A stretch of DNA of 43,981 nucleotides from Desulfuromonadales bacterium (GTDB lineage Bacteria; Desulfobacterota; Desulfuromonadia; Desulfuromonadales; Geopsychrobacteraceae): assembly GCA_019429255.1 (NCBI GenBank), contig JAHYIY010000021.1, positions 1-43,981 on the forward strand. The letters run 5' to 3'. Numbering within the stretch: the first letter of the stretch is position 1; each line of letters starts with the position of its first letter. Below the pieces are notes generated by a model, which did no database searches, had not been told where the DNA came from, and was given only the letters and a program-made list of their open reading frames with translations. A program made the position numbers and the translations under genes. Positions 7,865-16,392 of this stretch are shown one piece after another.

Positions 7865-8821
7865 TTAGTCTTCTTCGATTTCAGTCATTGCCCGGAAGCG
7901 CTGATAGCGCTGTTCAACCAGACCTTCCGGTGAATATTCAAGCAGTTCCTGCAGGTGTTTCAGAAGATACTGTTTCAAGGTTGCTGCAGCTTCAGCCGGA
8001 TGTTGATGAGCGCCCCCCGAGGGCTCCGGCACAATATCGTCAATCACCGTTTTCAAACTGTCAACATCCTGCGCTGTCAATTTCAGTGCTTCAGCAGCCT
8101 GCGGCCCCTTGCTGCCATCGCTCCAGAGGATAGCCGCACAACCTTCCGGCGAAATAACCGCATAAACCGAATACTGCATCATCAGGACGCGATTTCCGAC
8201 GGCAATCGCCAGGGCGCCGCCGGAGCCCCCTTCGCCGGTCACGGTAACGATCACCGGCACCGTCAGGGTCGCCATTTCACGCAGATTTCGGGCAATTGCC
8301 TCGGCCTGTCCACGTTCCTCGGCACCGATGCCGGGAAAGGCCCCCGGAGTGTCGACAAAGGTGAAAATCGGCAAACGGAACTGCTCGGCCAGCTGCATCA
8401 CCCGTAATGCTTTACGGTAGCCTTCGGGGTTGGGCATGCCAAAATTGCGATGGACCTTTTCTTTGGTGTTGCGACCTTTTTGATGACCGATAACACAGCA
8501 GGGCTGGCCGTCGATCCGCGCGAAACCACAGACTAAAGCCGGATCATCACGATAGTTGCGATCACCATGGATCTCAAACCAATCGGTGAAGATCCGTTCA
8601 ATATAATCGAGGGTGTAGGGGCGTTCGGCATGACGCGCCAGCTGGGTGCGCTGCCAGCGGGTTAAGTTGGAATAAATCTCTTTTTTCAGGCGCTCGGCCT
8701 TTTTTTCGAACTTCTGAATTTCACTGGTAAAGTCAACGCTGTCGGTTGAATATTCGCGCAACTCACTGATTTTATTCTGTAATTCGGCAAGGGGCTTTTC
8801 AAAATCGAGGAACTGGCTCAT
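7865..8821 (-). CDS. accA: Acetyl-CoA carboxylase carboxyltransferase subunit alpha
   Basis: A 318-residue protein of the normal AccA length. It carries an N-terminal coiled region, [19 protein letters not shown], the acyl-CoA-binding [21 protein letters not shown] and [15 protein letters not shown] oxyanion-hole segments, and the Gly-rich core of crotonase-fold carboxyltransferases. With AccD (not in the window) it transfers the carboxyl group from biotin to acetyl-CoA in the first step of fatty acid synthesis. GGGAGA lies 7 bases before the ATG. The position downstream of dnaE is a classical arrangement in proteobacteria. Confidence 0.97.
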   Translation of the reverse strand: MSQFLDFEKPLAELQNKISELREYSTDSVDFTSEIQKFEKKAERLKKEIYSNLTRWQRTQLARHAERPYTLDYIERIFTDWFEIHGDRNYRDDPALVCGFARIDGQPCCVIGHQKGRNTKEKVHRNFGMPNPEGYRKALRVMQLAEQFRLPIFTFVDTPGAFPGIGAEERGQAEAIARNLREMATLTVPVIVTVTGEGGSGGALAIAVGNRVLMMQYSVYAVISPEGCAAILWSDGSKGPQAAEALKLTAQDVDSLKTVIDDIVPEPSGGAHQHPAEAAATLKQYLLKHLQELLEYSPEGLVEQRYQRFRAMTEIEED

Positions 8822-9005
8822 GCAAATCTCCCTGCGTCGAGCGACAATAAATCACCGCAGACGTTCTTTAATAGATCTTTGTGGTCGGTCAATAGGGCGT
8901 GGGCTCATTGGAGCGAAATCCCCCCCCGATCCTGCTAAAAACATAAATACTGATAGTAAAACGGTCACACAACCAGGTCAAGCACAAGACCGGCGGCAAC
9001 TGCAT

Positions 9006-12000
9006 TTACTCAAAATGCATAACGCTGTAGCCAAACAGGGCTTCAACGTCTGCCATGGCTTCCTCCGCTGCTGCCATTTTCAACTGTTCGGGCAGCTTGA
9101 TCAAGGTCTCACTGCGGTTGGGGATGACAATCTGCAGCAGCACGTCACAGTCGCCACGATAGCGCTGTACAATACTTTTGAGCTGGCGCAGCTGGGCTTC
9201 CTGCAAACCAGGAGTAGTCAAACGGATGCGTACACGCCTGGCCATGGTCTTGCGCACTTCACGCAACAGGGCAATATCGCCGGCGAGGAGTTTGCATGCC
9301 TCTTCACCAACATCGAGTTCGCCACTGACGATAATCGGTTCTTCACCCTTGATCAGCTCCATCGCAGCAGCATAGACTTCGGGGAAAACGACAATTTCCA
9401 ATGAACCGGTAAGATCCTCAATGGTGACAAAGGCCATGCGGTCTCCCTTTTTGGTCACCAGCTCCTTCATTCCGGAAACGATACCACAGATACGCACCTG
9501 CTCCTTATCGGTACGCTCATTCAGGGCGCTGATTTCGCAGGTGGCAAAACTTTTGATGGCATCAGCGTGACGCGCAAGAGGATGACCGGTGACGTAGAAG
9601 CCCAAGGCCTCTTTTTCATGGCTCAGCAGGGTTTTCTCGTCCCATTCTTCGAGCTGCGGTAACTGGCCATAACCGTTGCCGCCAACAGAAAGAATTTCAT
9701 TGCTGCCAAACAGTGAATCCTGCCCAGACTCCTGTTCGCGCTGCAAGCGTTGACCGATATCCATGCATTCCTCAAAAGCGCAGAGGAACTGTGACCTTTT
9801 ACCCCCCAGGGAGTCAAAGGCTCCGCACTTGATCAGCGCTTCAACAACTTTTTTATTGACCTTGCGCAAGTCGACACGTTCGCAAAAATCCTGCAGTGAG
9901 CTGAAAGGTTTTTCCTTGCGCACGCTAAAGACGGCATCCAGAGCGGCAGATCCCACCCCCTTCACCGCCCCCAGACCAAAGCGCATGGCTTCGTTATCAA
10001 CGGTGAAGGAGCGCTCTGACGCATTAATGTCGGGGGGCAGAATCGACACCCCCATACTCCGGACTTCACTGATATTTTTGATGACTTTATCAGTGTTCTC
10101 CATATCTTCAGTCAGCAGGGCCGCCATGAATTCGACCGGGTAATGGGCTTTAAGGTAGGCGGTCTGGTAAGCGATCAGAGCATAAGCGGCCGAATGAGAT
10201 TTGTTGAAACCGTAGGCAGCAAACTTCTCCATCAGATCAAATACCGCCTCAGCTTTTTTGGTGTTGAGCTTGTTTTCCTGGGCACCGGCGAGAAATTGTT
10301 TTTTCTGTTGGGCCATCTCGTCGGCTTTTTTCTTGCCCATGGCGCGGCGCAGCAGGTCAGCGGCGCCAAGACTGTAATTGCCAAGAATCTGGGCAATCAG
10401 CATGACCTGTTCCTGATAGACGATAACCCCATAGGTATCTTTGAGGATCGGCTCAAGCTGGGGAAAGTCGTATTGAAACTTTTCCAGACCGTGTTTACGC
10501 TTGATAAAAGAATCAACCATGCCGGAACCCAAGGGCCCGGGACGATAGAGGGCGACCATGGCGATCAGGTCTTCAAAACAGCTGGGTTTAAGCTTGACCA
10601 GATATTCCTTCATGCCGCTCGATTCGAGCTGAAAAACCCCGGTGGTTTCACCATGGGAGAGCAATTCGAAGGTCTTTTTATCATCATCGGCAATCAGTTT
10701 AAGATCAAACGTCTGATCCTTGCCGGCGCGCACCAGCCGCACCGCATTTTCCAGGACAGTGAGGGTTTTCAGCCCGAGAAAGTCAAACTTGACCAGACCG
10801 ATTTTTTCAACATAACTCATCGGGTACTGGGTCACCTGCCCGCCCGACTTAGGATCAACATAGAGGGGAAGATATTCCGGCAAGGGCCGCGGGGTAACCA
10901 CCACCCCGGCGGCGTGGGTGGAAGCATGGCGTGTCAACCCTTCCAGCGCCAGGGCAATTTTAACCAGTTCCTTGATCTTGGGTTCTTTATCAATCAGGGC
11001 TTTTAACTGGGGTTCCTGTTCAATTGCCTGTTTCAGGGTAATACCAAGCACCGTCGGCACCATCTTGGCGATCTTGTCGACCTCACCGTAGGGGATATTC
11101 AGAGCCCGGCCGACATCACGCAGCACCCCTTTGGCGAGCATGGTACCGAAGGTGATGATCTGGGCGACATTCTCTCTGCCGTATTTTTCGCGCACATAGT
11201 CGATCACCCGCTCGCGCCCGTAAATACAGAAATCGACATCGATATCGGGCATCGATATGCGTTCCGGATTGAGAAAACGTTCAAACAGCAGATTGTAGGG
11301 AATCGGATCGATATCGGTAATGCGAATGGCAAATGCTACCAGACTGCCGGCCGCCGAACCCCGCCCCGGACCAACCGGAATACCGTGGTCCTTCCCCCAG
11401 TTGATAAAATCGGCAACGATCAGAAAATAGCCTGGGAAACCCATCTGTTTGATGCAGTCGAGCTCCACCTGCAATCGCTCTTCATAGGTACGTACCATCT
11501 CATCAGTAACCGGGCGCACCTGGCGGATTTCTTCCAGTCGCTCCTGCAAACCGATCCGGCTCTGCTCAGCAAGGACCTCATCGAGGGTTTGGTCTGCCGG
11601 TTTTTCGTACTGGGGAAAGTGGTAGGTATTAAAGTCAAGATCCAGATTGCAGCGTTCAGCAATGCGGATGGTATTGGCAATGGCATCGGGATGCTCGGCA
11701 AAAAGGCGGGTCATCTCCTCGGCGGACTTAAGATAAAATTCCTCATTGGGAAAGCGCATCCGATTCGGATCGTCCATGGTTTTGCCGGTCTGGATACACA
11801 GCAGCACCTCATGGGCAAAGGCATCTTCGCGTGACAGATAATGGCAGTCATTGGTGGCCACCAGAGGCAAATTCAGTTCCCCGGCCAGGGAAATCAATCC
11901 GGCATTGGCTTTTTTCTGTTCGGGCAGAAAATTTTCCTGCAATTCAAGATAAAATCGCCCATCATCAAAAATCTCCGCCATCCGCGTAGCCCGGGCATGA

Positions 12001-12476
12001 GCTTCAGTCGTCTGATTCAGGTTGATCAGGGTCGGTAACTCACCGCCCAGACAGGCGGACATGGCAATCAATCCCTGATTGTGCTGAGCCAACAGATCCC
12101 AGTCAATGCGCGGTTTATAGTAAAAACCTTCGCGGTAGGCAGCGGAAATCAAGCGACAGATATTGCGGTAACCGGTAAGATTCATACATAACAACACCAA
12201 ATGGTATGAAGCCTCGGACGAACCGCGGGCATTGGTTTTATGAAATCGTGATCCCGGCGCAACATAAACCTCGCAGCCGATAATCGGCTTAACCCCGGCC
12301 GCCATCGCCTTGCTGTAGAATTCGATGGCACCAAACATATTGCCGTGATCCGTCACTGCCACCGCCGGCATGCGAAATTCTTTGGCTTTGGCAACCAGTT
12401 CATCAAGCTTTATCGCCCCGTCAAGCAGGCTGTACTGGCTGTGTAAATGAAGATGGACAAAATTGGAATGTTCCAT
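9006..12476 (-). CDS. dnaE: DNA polymerase III alpha subunit
   Basis: A 1156-residue replicative polymerase of full DnaE1 length. The N-terminal PHP domain starts HLHLHSQYSLLDGAIKL and contains VTDHGNMFGAI. The palm domain has PDIDVDFCIYGRERVIDYV with the catalytic Asp residues, preceded by GPGRGSAAGSLVAFA. The helix-hairpin-helix region follows, and a C-terminal OB fold carries ICGIVSGMKELVTKKGDRMAF. It synthesises the bulk of the chromosome as part of the holoenzyme. The gene is divergent from guaC across 158 bases. The 184 bases to accA contain no feature I recognise. Confidence 0.98.
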   Translation of the reverse strand: MEHSNFVHLHLHSQYSLLDGAIKLDELVAKAKEFRMPAVAVTDHGNMFGAIEFYSKAMAAGVKPIIGCEVYVAPGSRFHKTNARGSSEASYHLVLLCMNLTGYRNICRLISAAYREGFYYKPRIDWDLLAQHNQGLIAMSACLGGELPTLINLNQTTEAHARATRMAEIFDDGRFYLELQENFLPEQKKANAGLISLAGELNLPLVATNDCHYLSREDAFAHEVLLCIQTGKTMDDPNRMRFPNEEFYLKSAEEMTRLFAEHPDAIANTIRIAERCNLDLDFNTYHFPQYEKPADQTLDEVLAEQSRIGLQERLEEIRQVRPVTDEMVRTYEERLQVELDCIKQMGFPGYFLIVADFINWGKDHGIPVGPGRGSAAGSLVAFAIRITDIDPIPYNLLFERFLNPERISMPDIDVDFCIYGRERVIDYVREKYGRENVAQIITFGTMLAKGVLRDVGRALNIPYGEVDKIAKMVPTVLGITLKQAIEQEPQLKALIDKEPKIKELVKIALALEGLTRHASTHAAGVVVTPRPLPEYLPLYVDPKSGGQVTQYPMSYVEKIGLVKFDFLGLKTLTVLENAVRLVRAGKDQTFDLKLIADDDKKTFELLSHGETTGVFQLESSGMKEYLVKLKPSCFEDLIAMVALYRPGPLGSGMVDSFIKRKHGLEKFQYDFPQLEPILKDTYGVIVYQEQVMLIAQILGNYSLGAADLLRRAMGKKKADEMAQQKKQFLAGAQENKLNTKKAEAVFDLMEKFAAYGFNKSHSAAYALIAYQTAYLKAHYPVEFMAALLTEDMENTDKVIKNISEVRSMGVSILPPDINASERSFTVDNEAMRFGLGAVKGVGSAALDAVFSVRKEKPFSSLQDFCERVDLRKVNKKVVEALIKCGAFDSLGGKRSQFLCAFEECMDIGQRLQREQESGQDSLFGSNEILSVGGNGYGQLPQLEEWDEKTLLSHEKEALGFYVTGHPLARHADAIKSFATCEISALNERTDKEQVRICGIVSGMKELVTKKGDRMAFVTIEDLTGSLEIVVFPEVYAAAMELIKGEEPIIVSGELDVGEEACKLLAGDIALLREVRKTMARRVRIRLTTPGLQEAQLRQLKSIVQRYRGDCDVLLQIVIPNRSETLIKLPEQLKMAAAEEAMADVEALFGYSVMHFE

Positions 12477-12634
12477 GAATGACTGTTCCTGAAAAAAGCT
12501 TTGGGTCGACGGTTAAGAGCAGGATGCTAGACTGCCACAGTCAGTGTAAATTTTACAACAGACAACATTCAGATCTCCTTGTTATACTGTCGGGCAAAGC
12601 TTTCGCTACCGAAATAAGACAAAAGGATACCATC

Positions 12635-13672
12635 ATGCGCATCGAAACGGACATCAAACTCGGCTTCAAGGATGTATTAATCCGCCCCAAACGCTCGACC
12701 ATTAAAAGCCGCGCCCAGGTCAGCCTCGAGCGTGAATTTACCTTTCTCCACAGTCAGCATCGCTGGCTCGGCACGCCGATTATTGCCGCCAACATGGACA
12801 CCGTCGGCACCTTTGAACTGGCTGCGGCACTTGCCCGTCATGGGCTGGTCACCGCTATCCACAAGCATTATCAGCCCCGGCAGTGGGGGGTATTTCTGGC
12901 ACAACAACCCGCCTCTATTGTCGAGCACATCATGGTCAGCACCGGCACCTCCGATCAGGATATGGAGCAGCTGCGCACCATTATCGAGCAGCATCCGCAA
13001 CTCAAATTCATTTGCATCGATGTCGCCAACGGCTATGCCGAAGCCTTTGTCGATTTTGTCCGCCGCTGCCGTCACACCTTTCCTGATAAAACCATCACCG
13101 CCGGCAATGTTGTCACCGGTGAAATGGTCGAAGAGTTGATCCTCTCCGGTGCCGATATTGTCAAGGTCGGCATCGGCCCCGGTTCGGTCTGCACCACCCG
13201 GATTAAAACCGGGGTCGGTTACCCGCAATTATCCGCGGTCATCGAATGCGCAGACGCTGCCCATGGCCTGGGTGGTCGCATTATATCGGATGGCGGCTGT
13301 ATCAGTGCCGGCGATGTTGCCAAAGCTTTCGGTGGTGGCGCCGATTTTGTCATGATCGGCGGCATGTTTGCCGGCCACGACGAAAGTGGCGGTGAACTGG
13401 TGCAGCGTGACGGCCGTCAGTACAAACTCTTTTACGGCATGAGTTCGGCCACCGCCATGGAAAAGTATGTCGGCAGCATTGCCGACTATCGTGCCTCGGA
13501 AGGTAAAACGGTCGAAGTTCCCTATCGTGGGCCGGTTGAAGATACCATCAGAGACATTCTCGGCGGGATACGCTCCACCTGTACCTATGTCGGCGCCTCG
13601 GCCTTGCGTGAACTGACCAAACGTACCACCTTTATCCGCGTGCAGGAGCAGGAAAATCAAACCTATTCCTGA
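12635..13672 (+). CDS. guaC: GMP reductase
   Basis: A 345-residue IMPDH/GMPR-family barrel. The start [20 protein letters not shown] and the KKAAAGGA-type spacing (AAAAGGA, 8 bases upstream) favour this ATG over one further upstream. The catalytic Cys186 lies in [15 protein letters not shown], the same number as in the E. coli enzyme. No CBS domains interrupt the barrel, which separates it from IMP dehydrogenase, and the length equals E. coli GuaC (347). It reductively deaminates GMP to IMP with NADPH, for purine salvage. It stands alone between dnaE and a DUF3422 gene. Confidence 0.95.
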   Translation: MRIETDIKLGFKDVLIRPKRSTIKSRAQVSLEREFTFLHSQHRWLGTPIIAANMDTVGTFELAAALARHGLVTAIHKHYQPRQWGVFLAQQPASIVEHIMVSTGTSDQDMEQLRTIIEQHPQLKFICIDVANGYAEAFVDFVRRCRHTFPDKTITAGNVVTGEMVEELILSGADIVKVGIGPGSVCTTRIKTGVGYPQLSAVIECADAAHGLGGRIISDGGCISAGDVAKAFGGGADFVMIGGMFAGHDESGGELVQRDGRQYKLFYGMSSATAMEKYVGSIADYRASEGKTVEVPYRGPVEDTIRDILGGIRSTCTYVGASALRELTKRTTFIRVQEQENQTYS

Positions 13673-13778
13673 TTAAACACTCACACAACCAGTTCAGGAT
13701 TGATTCACAAGTTGCAAATTTTCGCATTGCCGTTTTTTTATCAAAACGCGGATTTTTTTATCAACAAGGAAGTAAAGC

Positions 13779-15086
13779 ATGCCCGTTTCCCCTACAATTG
13801 CATATCAGTTCCATCCCCAGCGTGAAGCCCTCTACAACGAGTTGCACATCCGCCCATTCTATACCCTCGAAGCGCCGCAACTGATGACGCACCTGGCCGC
13901 CTGTTGCGAGCGGCAGGAGGAATTGGACCAGGCCTTTGATTTACTGTGTGATTTATGTCGGCGTTACGATGTTAATCAGCCCATGGCCGCCACCGTTTCC
14001 TATCATGAAAATTTTGGCCACTTCGTCGTTCACTGGGAACGTCATGCGGAATTCTATTCACTGACCATCATGCAAAACGCCACTCCCGACCCTGACTCTC
14101 CTTTTAACCATACCGCCATCGACCTGTTACCTGCCGATTGGTTAAAGCGATTACCTGGCCAGATAATTGCTGCTTTTCATCTGATTATCGATCAACAGCA
14201 ATTGAGCTACGAACAAAACGCCCTGGCTCGCTACTTTGAAGGTCATCCCGTCATGGTCAGCAACGTTTACAGCGGGAATGCACGTATCTATACGGCCTTT
14301 AAACTGCACGGTGACGAGTTTTCACGCTTTATCATCAATAATTTTCAGTTGAATAACACTCAGCTCGGGCAACTGGTACGCCGCATCACCGACATGGAAA
14401 CCTACCGACTCCTGGCCATGATGGCCCTGCCGCCGGCGAAAAGGATTGCTCCACAACTTGTCGATATGGACAGGCAGCTGGGGGATATCCTGACCGTTGT
14501 CACCACCGCAGACACAACCAGCAGTGAACGTGAGCTGCTTGAAAAACTGACCAGAACAGAGGCGACTCTGGAGGCCTATCGCGCCGAAACCAACCAACGC
14601 TTTTCAGCAACCAGGGCCTACTACCAACTGGTCAAAGATCGGCTGGAAGGAATCAATGAGGGGAAGGTTGCAGGGCAGCTTTCTATCGGTGAATTTATCA
14701 ATCGCCGTCTCAACCCGGCGTCACGCACCTGCGAATCGGTCAAAGAGTGGATGGATGACCTGTCGAAGCGCATCGAACGGGCCAGCGTGCTGATGCGTAC
14801 CCGCGCCAACCTGACCCTGCAGGAGCAGAACCGCCTGCAACTGGCCGCCATGAACCGCCGCAGCAAACTGCAGTTTCGCCTGCAGGAAACCGTCGAAGGG
14901 CTGTCCATTGCCGCCATCAGCTACTATGCTGTCGGCCTGCTGGGCTATGTCTTCGGAGGATTCCCGCTGGAAGATTGGGGACTCAATAAAAATCTGCTGC
15001 TGGCGGCGAGTATCCCGCTGATAGTTGCCGGCGCCTGGTTCATTACCCGCCGCATTAAACGCCGGCTGATCCAGGAACAGGAGTAA
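13779..15086 (+). CDS. DUF3422 family membrane-anchored protein
   Basis: A 435-residue protein beginning with the DUF3422 signature FHPQREALYNELHIRPF and containing VSYHENFGHFVVHWERH. A long helical, probably coiled-coil middle (about residues 240-370) leads to two hydrophobic segments at the end (SIAAISYYAVGLLGYVFGG and LLLAASIPLIVAGAWFI), followed by a basic tail. The bulk is thus probably cytoplasmic with a C-terminal membrane hairpin. The function of the family is unknown. It converges on the 15139 lipoprotein gene with 52 bases between, which hold a weak 6-bp hairpin but no clear terminator. Confidence 0.88.
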   Translation: MPVSPTIAYQFHPQREALYNELHIRPFYTLEAPQLMTHLAACCERQEELDQAFDLLCDLCRRYDVNQPMAATVSYHENFGHFVVHWERHAEFYSLTIMQNATPDPDSPFNHTAIDLLPADWLKRLPGQIIAAFHLIIDQQQLSYEQNALARYFEGHPVMVSNVYSGNARIYTAFKLHGDEFSRFIINNFQLNNTQLGQLVRRITDMETYRLLAMMALPPAKRIAPQLVDMDRQLGDILTVVTTADTTSSERELLEKLTRTEATLEAYRAETNQRFSATRAYYQLVKDRLEGINEGKVAGQLSIGEFINRRLNPASRTCESVKEWMDDLSKRIERASVLMRTRANLTLQEQNRLQLAAMNRRSKLQFRLQETVEGLSIAAISYYAVGLLGYVFGGFPLEDWGLNKNLLLAASIPLIVAGAWFITRRIKRRLIQEQE

Positions 15087-15138
15087 ACCGGCGGGGGCTG
15101 AGCATCAGCCAAGCCTCCACTGGTTCAAACCAAAAGGG

Positions 15139-16380
15139 TCACTGTTCCGACCCGATTTCCGCCAGTGGCGGCGGCGTCAAGTCGAACAAGGTTGAAAACT
15201 GCCAGCCCAGATCCGTTCCAATCTGGTTACCAAGATAATCTGCCAGCTGACCACTGATAACGGCTTCATAATCAGTGTCGGGGAACAGCATCTGGTTGGG
15301 AATAAAGCTTAAGCGCTTTAATTCAGCATCATAATCAACGGCACCGGAAACATAAGAGCCGTCAGCGCGTCGTAGCGATATGGCATTGGCGGAAATGGTT
15401 GCCGGATCAATGCCTTTATCAAAAACCACTGTTACCAGCACATCCACGGATACAACGGCACCATCAGCGATATTCTGCTGATCGACTTGCGGTGGGTTCA
15501 TATCCCAGGTTTCCAGATTCTGCGCAATCCTCTCGGCATAGCGCTGCAGGTTGCTGCGATTAAGCTTTGATGGGTCTACTTGCCCGCCGATGGATGACTT
15601 CAAACTCGCCACAACAGCCGGCTGATTTAAATTACGTTCTGCGTTCAACCCCTCAGCGATGACATTGCCATGTCGCAAAATTTCATCGCTGACCAGATAA
15701 GCTACCGGTTGCTGCTCCTCCGGTGCTATCGTCCCGCCGAGATTTGCAGCTATCGCGCTTCGCAGTGTCCCCATCAGCGCTGCCACCACCTGCGCCGCCT
15801 TATGTGTTCGCCGCGCTTCAACCATCTGATCCGGCAGCGGCGCAAGATAATCGTCAAACAAGGATATTTCATCGTCAATAGCGAGTTGCCTTTTGACGTT
15901 CAGTTCCGCCTTCTGCAGCTTCGTGCCGGGATTTTTTTTCATCTCCAGGTTGACCAGGGTCGTCAAAGGCGAGACAAACTGCCAGTGGCCCGCTGGAGCC
16001 TCGAGCAGATAGCTGTCAGTCACCGCTTGCCCACCATCCTCATCAACCGTTTCTCCACCGATAACTTCAACGACAACCGAATACTTCGCACCCTCACCGG
16101 GATTGATCGACAAAGTGAAGACACCGCCACTGCCGGATATCGCCATCGGTTCGCCACTGTCATACGTGCGGTTGCCATTACGATCAAGAAACACGCGCGC
16201 GCCCGACAAATAGCCATCCGCAACGACCCCGTTTAACGTTGTTGCTGCAGCTTCAGAGGTTCCTGATGGCGCGCTGGTTACCGGACGTAAGCCACCTCCT
16301 CCGTCGCCCTCACAAGCTGTCAGCAGCAAAAGGAGCAGAAAAACAAATAAACAAGAATAAAGGTCAAATGCACGTTTCAT
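15139..16380 (-). CDS. Exported lipoprotein with C-terminal bacterial Ig-like (Big_5) domain
   Basis: A 413-residue protein. Its signal peptide ends in a lipobox LLTA-C, followed by a Gly/Asp-rich linker. About residues 50-130 resemble a carboxypeptidase-like beta sandwich (GVVADGYLSGARVFLDRNGN) and include an Asp-rich DRNGNRTYDSGEP turn that could bind calcium. The last ~110 residues form a SbsA/Big_5 Ig-like domain (VLVTVVFDKGIDPATI, DTDYEAVISGQLAD). GGAG 6 bases before this ATG picks it over a TTG two codons earlier. It starts 12 bases after the stop of the 893-residue secreted protein, so both are probably on the c-di-GMP riboswitch transcript. Confidence 0.82.
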   Translation of the reverse strand: MKRAFDLYSCLFVFLLLLLLTACEGDGGGGLRPVTSAPSGTSEAAATTLNGVVADGYLSGARVFLDRNGNRTYDSGEPMAISGSGGVFTLSINPGEGAKYSVVVEVIGGETVDEDGGQAVTDSYLLEAPAGHWQFVSPLTTLVNLEMKKNPGTKLQKAELNVKRQLAIDDEISLFDDYLAPLPDQMVEARRTHKAAQVVAALMGTLRSAIAANLGGTIAPEEQQPVAYLVSDEILRHGNVIAEGLNAERNLNQPAVVASLKSSIGGQVDPSKLNRSNLQRYAERIAQNLETWDMNPPQVDQQNIADGAVVSVDVLVTVVFDKGIDPATISANAISLRRADGSYVSGAVDYDAELKRLSFIPNQMLFPDTDYEAVISGQLADYLGNQIGTDLGWQFSTLFDLTPPPLAEIGSEQ

Positions 16381-16392
16381 CGTCAACTCCGG

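Noticed and set aside
10143-11006. 287-residue plus-strand open frame inside dnaE
   Set aside because: Antisense shadow of dnaE, caused by codon bias; no start signal or domain.
12479-12634. 52-residue N-terminal extension of GMP reductase
   Set aside because: The extension is not conserved in GuaC, and the ATG at 12635 has its own AAAAGGA and gives the catalytic Cys the family number 186.
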